In this document: piece after piece, positions 58,501-64,000 of the stretch
How positions within the stretch are numbered: the stretch's first letter is position 1
Layout: each line of letters begins with the position of its first letter
Source of the DNA: Atherinomorus stipes
Lineage: Eukaryota > Chordata > Actinopteri > Atheriniformes > Atherinidae
Assembly: GCA_023101725.1 (NCBI GenBank)
Contig: JALJCO010013717.1
Location: 1 to 64,000, forward strand
Reading direction: 5' to 3'
DNA length: 64,000 nucleotides
Position numbers and translations under genes: made by a program
Notes under the pieces: model-generated
Seen by the model: the letters and a program-made list of their open reading frames with translations, nothing else
What the model was told of the DNA's origin: nothing
Database searches by the model: none

Positions 58501-61500
58501 AAACTAGAGGATGGGGAAGGGGTCTGATACTAAACTCAGACGGATGGGGAAGGTGGTTCTGATAACTAAACTCAGACGGTGTCATACGCAGACGGATGGG
58601 GAAGGTGGTTCTGATAACTAAACTCAGACGGTGTCATACACAGACGGATGGGGAAGGTGGTTCTGATAACTAAACTCAGACGGTGTCATACACAGACGGA
58701 TGGGGAAGGTGGTTCTGATAACTAAACTCAGACGGTGTCATACACAGACGGATGGGGAAGGTGGTTCTGATAACTAAACTCAGACGGTGTCATACGCAGA
58801 CGGATGGGGAAGGTGGTTCTGATAACTAAACTCAGACGGTGTCATGTGCAGACGGATGGGGAAGGTGGTTCTGATAACTAAACTCAGACGGTGTCATACA
58901 CAGACGGATGGGGAAGGTGGTTCTGATAACTAAACTCAGACGGTGTCATACACAGACGGATGGGGAAGGTGGTTCTGATAACTAAACTCAGACGGTGTCA
59001 TACACAGACGGATGGGGAAGGTGGTTCTGATAACTAAACTCAGACGGTGTCATGTGCAGACGGATGGGGAAGGTGGTTCTGATAACTAAACTCAGACGGT
59101 GTCATACGCAGACGGATGGGGAAGGTGGTTCTGATAACTAAACTCAGACGGTGTCATACGCAGACGGATGGGGAAGGTGGTTCTGATAACTAAACTCAGA
59201 CGGTGTCATGTGCAGACGGATGGGGAAGGTGGTTCTGATAACTAAACTCAGACGGTGTCATGTGCAGACGGATGGGGAAGGTGGTTCTGATAACTAAACT
59301 CAGACGGATGGGGAAGGTGGTTCTGATAACTAAACTCAGACGGTGTCATGTGCAGACGGATGGGGAAGGTGGTTCTGATAACTAAACTCAGACGGTGTCA
59401 TGTGCAGACGGATGGGGAAGGTGGTTCTGATAACTAAACTCAGACGGTGTCATGTGCAGACGGATGGGGAAGGTGGTTCTGATAACTAAACTCAGACGGT
59501 GTCATACGCAGACGGATGGGGAAGGTGGTTCTGATAACTAAACTCAGACGGTGTCATACACAGACGGATGGGGAAGGTGGTTCTGATAACTAAACTCAGA
59601 CGGTGTCATGTGCAGACGGATGGGGAAGGTGGTTCTGATAACTAAACTCAGACGGGGTCATGTGCAGACGGATGGGGAAGGTGGTTCTGATAACTAAACT
59701 CAGACGGTGTCATGTGCAGACGGATGGGGAAGGTGGTTCTGATAACTAAACTCAGACGGTGTCATGTGCAGACGGATGGGGAAGGTGGTTCTGATAACTA
59801 AACTCAGACGGTGTCATACACAGACGGATGGGGAAGGTGGTTCTGATAACTAAACTCAGACGGTGTCATACACAGACGGATGGGGAAGGTGGTTCTGATA
59901 ACTAAACTCAGACGGTGTCATGTGCAGACGGATGGGGAAGGTGGTTCTGATAACTAAACTCAGACGGGGTCATGTGCAGACGGATGGGGAAGGGGGTTCT
60001 GATAACTAAACTCAGACGGTGTCATACACAGACGGATGGGGAAGGTGGTTCTGATAACTAAACTCAGACGGTGTCATACACAGACGGATGGGGAAGGTGG
60101 TTCTGATAACTAAACTCAGACGGTGTCATGTGCAGACGGATGGGGAAGGTGGTTCTGATAACTAAACTCAGACGGTGTCATACGCAGACGGATGGGGAAG
60201 GTGGTTCTGATAACTAAACTCAGACGGTGTCATGTGCAGACGGATGGGGAAGGTGGTTCTGATAACTAAACTCAGACGGTGTCATACGCAGACGGATGGG
60301 GAAGGTGGTTCTGATAACTAAACTCAGACGGGGTCATACACAGACGGATGGGGAAGGTGGTTCTGATAACTAAACTCAGACGGTGTCATGTGCAGACGGA
60401 TGGGGAAGGTGGTTCTGATAACTAAACTCAGACGGTGTCATACACAGACGGATGGGGAAGGTGGTTCTGATAACTAAACTCAGACGGTGTCATACACAGA
60501 CGGATGGGGAAGGTGGTTCTGATAACTAAACTCAGACGGTGTCATGTGCAGACGGATGGGGAAGGTGGTTCTGATAACTAAACTCAGACGGTGTCATACA
60601 CAGACGGATGGGGAAGGTGGTTCTGATAACTAAACTCAGACGGTGTCATGTGCAGACGGATGGGGAAGGTGGTTCTGATAACTAAACTCAGACGGTGTCA
60701 TACACAGACGGATGGGGAAGGTGGTTCTGATAACTAAACTCAGACGGTGTCATACACAGACGGATGGGGAAGGTGGTTCTGATAACTAAACTCAGACGGT
60801 GTCATGTGCAGACGGATGGGGAAGGTGGTTCTGATAACTAAACTCAGACGGTGTCATGTGCAGACGGATGGGGAAGGTGGTTCTGATAACTAAACTCAGA
60901 CGGTGTCATACACAGACGGATGGGGAAGGTGGTTCTGATAACTAAACTCAGACGGTGTCATGTGCAGACGGATGGGGAAGGTGGTTCTGATAACTAAACT
61001 CAGACGGTGTCATACACAGACGGATGGGGAAGGTGGTTCTGATAACTAAACTCAGACGGGGTCATACGCAGACGGATGGGGAAGGTGGTTCTGATAACTA
61101 AACTCAGACGGTGTCATGTGCAGACGGATGGGGAAGGTGGTTCTGATAACTAAACTCAGACGGGGTCATGTGCAGACGGATGGGGAAGGTGGTTCTGATA
61201 ACTAAACTCAGACGGTGTCATACGCAGACGGATGGGGAAGGTGGTTCTGATAACTAAACTCAGACGGGGTCATGTGCAGACGGATGGGGAAGGTGGTTCT
61301 GATAACTAAACTCAGACGGTGTCATACGCAGACGGATGGGGAAGGTGGTTCTGATAACTAAACTCAGACGGTGTCATACGCAGACGGATGGGGGAAGGTG
61401 GTTCTGATAACTAAACTCAGACGGTGTCATGTGCAGACGGATGGGGAAGGTGGTTCTGATAACTAAACTCAGACGGGGTCATGTGCAGACGGATGGGGAA

Positions 61501-64000
61501 GGTGGTTCTGATAACTAAACTCAGACGGTGTCATACGCAGACGGATGGGGAAGGTGGTTCTGATAACTAAACTCAGACGGGGTCATGTGCAGACGGATGG
61601 GGAAGGTGGTTCTGATAACTAAACTCAGACGGTGTCATACGCAGACGGATGGGGAAGGTGGTTCTGATAACTAAACTCAGACGGTGTCATGTGCAGACGG
61701 ATGGGGAAGGTGGTTCTGATAACTAAACTCAGACGGTGTCATACGCAGACGGATGGGGAAGGTGGTTCTGATAACTAAACTCAGACGGTGTCATACACAG
61801 ACGGATGGGGAAGGTGGTTCTGATAACTAAACTCAGACGGTGTCATGTGCAGACGGATGGGGAAGGTGGTTCTGATAACTAAACTCAGACGGGGTCATGT
61901 GCAGACGGATGGGGAAGGTGGTTCTGATAACTAAACTCAGACGGTGTCATACGCAGACGGATGGGGAAGGTGGTTCTGATAACTAAACTCAGACGGGGTC
62001 ATGTGCAGACGGATGGGGAAGGTGGTTCTGATAACTAAACTCAGACGGTGTCATACGCAGACGGATGGGGAAGGTGGTTCTGATAACTAAACTCAGACGG
62101 TGTCATGTGCAGACGGATGGGGAAGGTGGTTCTGATAACTAAACTCAGACGGTGTCATACGCAGACGGATGGGGAAGGTGGTTCTGATAACTAAACTCAG
62201 ACGGGGTCATGTGCAGACGGATGGGGAAGGTGGTTCTGATAACTAAACTCAGACGGTGTCATACGCAGACGGATGGGGAAGGTGGTTCTGATAACTAAAC
62301 TCAGACGGTGTCATGTGCAGACGGATGGGGAAGGTGGTTCTGATAACTAAACTCAGACGGTGTCATACACAGACGGATGGGGAAGGTGGTTCTGATAACT
62401 AAACTCAGACGGTGTCATGTGCAGACGGATGGGGAAGGTGGTTCTGATAACTAAACTCAGACGGTGTCATACACAGACGGATGGGGAAGGTGGTTCTGAT
62501 AACTAAACTCAGACGGTGTCATACACAGACGGATGGGGAAGGTGGTTCTGATAACTAAACTCAGACGGTGTCATACGCAGACGGATGGGGAAGGTGGTTC
62601 TGATAACTAAACTCAGACGGTGTCATGTGCAGACGGATGGGGAAGGTGGTTCTGATAACTAAACTCAGACGGATGGGGAAGGTGGTTCTGATAACTAAAC
62701 TCAGACGGTGTCATACACAGACGGATGGGGAAGGTGGTTCTGATAACTAAACTCAGACGGTGTCATGTGCAGACGGATGGGGAAGGTGGTTCTGATAACT
62801 AAACTCAGACGGTGTCATGTGCAGACGGATGGGGAAGGTGGTTCTGATAACTAAACTCAGACGGTGTCATACGCAGACGGATGGGGAAGGTGGTTCTGAT
62901 AACTAAACTCAGACGGTGTCATACACAGACGGATGGGGAAGGTGGTTCTGATAACTAAACTCAGACGGTGTCATGTGCAGACGGATGGGGAAGGTGGTTC
63001 TGATAACTAAACTCAGACGGTGTCATACACAGACGGATGGGGAAGGTGGTTCTGATAACTAAACTCAGACGGTGTCATGTGCAGACGGATGGGGAAGGTG
63101 GTTCTGATAACTAAACTCAGACGGTGTCATGTGCAGACGGATGGGGAAGGTGGTTCTGATAACTAAACTCAGACGGTGTCATACGCAGACGGATGGGGAA
63201 GGTGGTTCTGATAACTAAACTCAGACGGTGTCATACACAGACGGATGGGGAAGGTGGTTCTGATAACTAAACTCAGACGGGGTCATGTGCAGACGGATGG
63301 GGAAGGTGGTTCTGATAACTAAACTCAGACGGTGTCATGTGCAGACGGATGGGGAAGGTGGTTCTGATAACTAAACTCAGACGGTGTCATACGCAGACGG
63401 ATGGGGAAGGTGGTTCTGATAACTAAACTCAGACGGTGTCATACGCAGACGGATGGGGAAGGTGGTTCTGATAACTAAACTCAGACGGTGTCATACGCAG
63501 ACGGATGGGGAAGGTGGTTCTGATAACTAAACTCAGACGGTGTCATACACAGACGGATGGGGAAGGTGGTTCTGATAACTAAACTCAGACGGTGTCATAC
63601 ACAGACGGATGGGGAAGGTGGTTCTGATAACTAAACTCAGACGGTGTCATACACAGACGGATGGGGAAGGTGGTTCTGATAACTAAACTCAGACGGTGTC
63701 ATACACAGACGGATGGGGAAGGTGGTTCTGATAACTAAACTCAGACGGTGTCATGTGCAGACGGATGGGGAAGGTGGTTCTGATAACTAAACTCAGACGG
63801 TGTCATACACAGACGGATGGGGAAGGTGGTTCTGATAACTAAACTCAGACGGTGTCATACGCAGACGGATGGGGAAGGTGGTTCTGATAACTAAACTCAG
63901 ACGGTGTCATACGCAGACGGATGGGGAAGGTGGTTCTGATAACTAAACTCAGACGGTGTCATGCGCAGACGGATGGGGAAGGTGGTTCTGATAACTAAAC
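43561..64000. repeat. 52-bp satellite array, about 390 copies, open at right edge
   Basis: Units of 52 bp start CAGACGGATGGGGAAGGTGG, continue TTCTGATAACTAAACT, and end in a 16-bp block CAGACGGTGTCAT plus three variable bases. Those bases are ACG, ACA or GTG, rarely GCG or GCA. A 36-bp form lacking the 16-bp block appears at about 43905, 46912, 48613, 50625, 54510-54600, 58530, 59302 and 62668. Other variants are CGGGGTCAT, AAACGCAGACGG and GAAGGGGGTTC. The array starts about 70 bp after the LINE tail, via a degenerate CTCAGACGATTGTGTC. No coding frame of note. Confidence 0.98.
58365..58545. other. degenerate patch in the 52-bp satellite, probable assembly defect
   Basis: Four consecutive units carry a burst of small deletions not seen elsewhere in 20 kb. 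GTCATGTGCAGACGG becomes GTCATGAGACGG, AAACTCAGACGG becomes AAACTAGACGG (repeatedly), GGTTCTGAT becomes GGTTTGAT, and AGACGGATGG becomes AGAGGATGG. Most lost bases are C. Units on both sides are perfect. Confidence 0.8.

Noticed and set aside
43561..64000. Variable trinucleotides of the 52-bp satellite as a coded or programmed signal
   Set aside because: The states are those expected from CpG deamination plus block duplication; no further structure is needed.

Overview
The window looks like gene-poor, repeat-dominated DNA from a ray-finned fish, probably a teleost. The basis is the set of transposable elements: a CR1/L2-group LINE with a GAATTGAATTG-type 3' tail, a second non-LTR retrotransposon, Tc1-like and hAT DNA transposons, GTACC-type MITEs and a solo LTR. 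No bacterial, phage or organellar features were seen. Species cannot be named from sequence alone. No intact conventional protein-coding gene, rRNA, functional tRNA or CRISPR array could be supported. The only host-coding candidate is a partial open frame of 14-residue repeats at the left edge (1-825), and it is weak.

Tandem arrays fill about 39 kb, roughly 60 percent. They are: a 42-bp minisatellite (1-613), a 68-bp satellite (5299-10365), a compound minisatellite (11771-12224), a 37-bp array (15003-15224), a 26-bp array (19177-19826), a 41-bp array (20033-23928), a TATGGTAGTA-type array (25696-26065), a 54/33-bp array (26762-28634), a 19-bp C-rich array (30158-30349), a CTGCAG-rich array (31697-32208), a 19-bp ATCTAGCTGTC array (32583-37106) and a 52-bp satellite from 43561 to the right edge. 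Between them lie transposon remnants, often nested: a polyA retroposon inside an older element (14750-15985), a hAT inside a LINE (41830-42763), and a Tc1 fragment cut by another element (39419-39945).

The most informative pattern is that several arrays sit inside identifiable mobile elements. The 26-bp and 41-bp arrays both lie in the 3' untranslated region of one LINE (18121-24045). The 54/33-bp array is an expansion of a single unit still visible in a second copy of the same element about 11 kb upstream. The 11771-12224 array interrupts a decayed hAT transposase, and the 37-bp array is in a polyA retroposon. I did not find a new enzymatic or defence system; the interest is in how satellites arise from transposons, in higher-order repeat structure, and in a probable assembly defect inside the 52-bp satellite near 58.4 kb.
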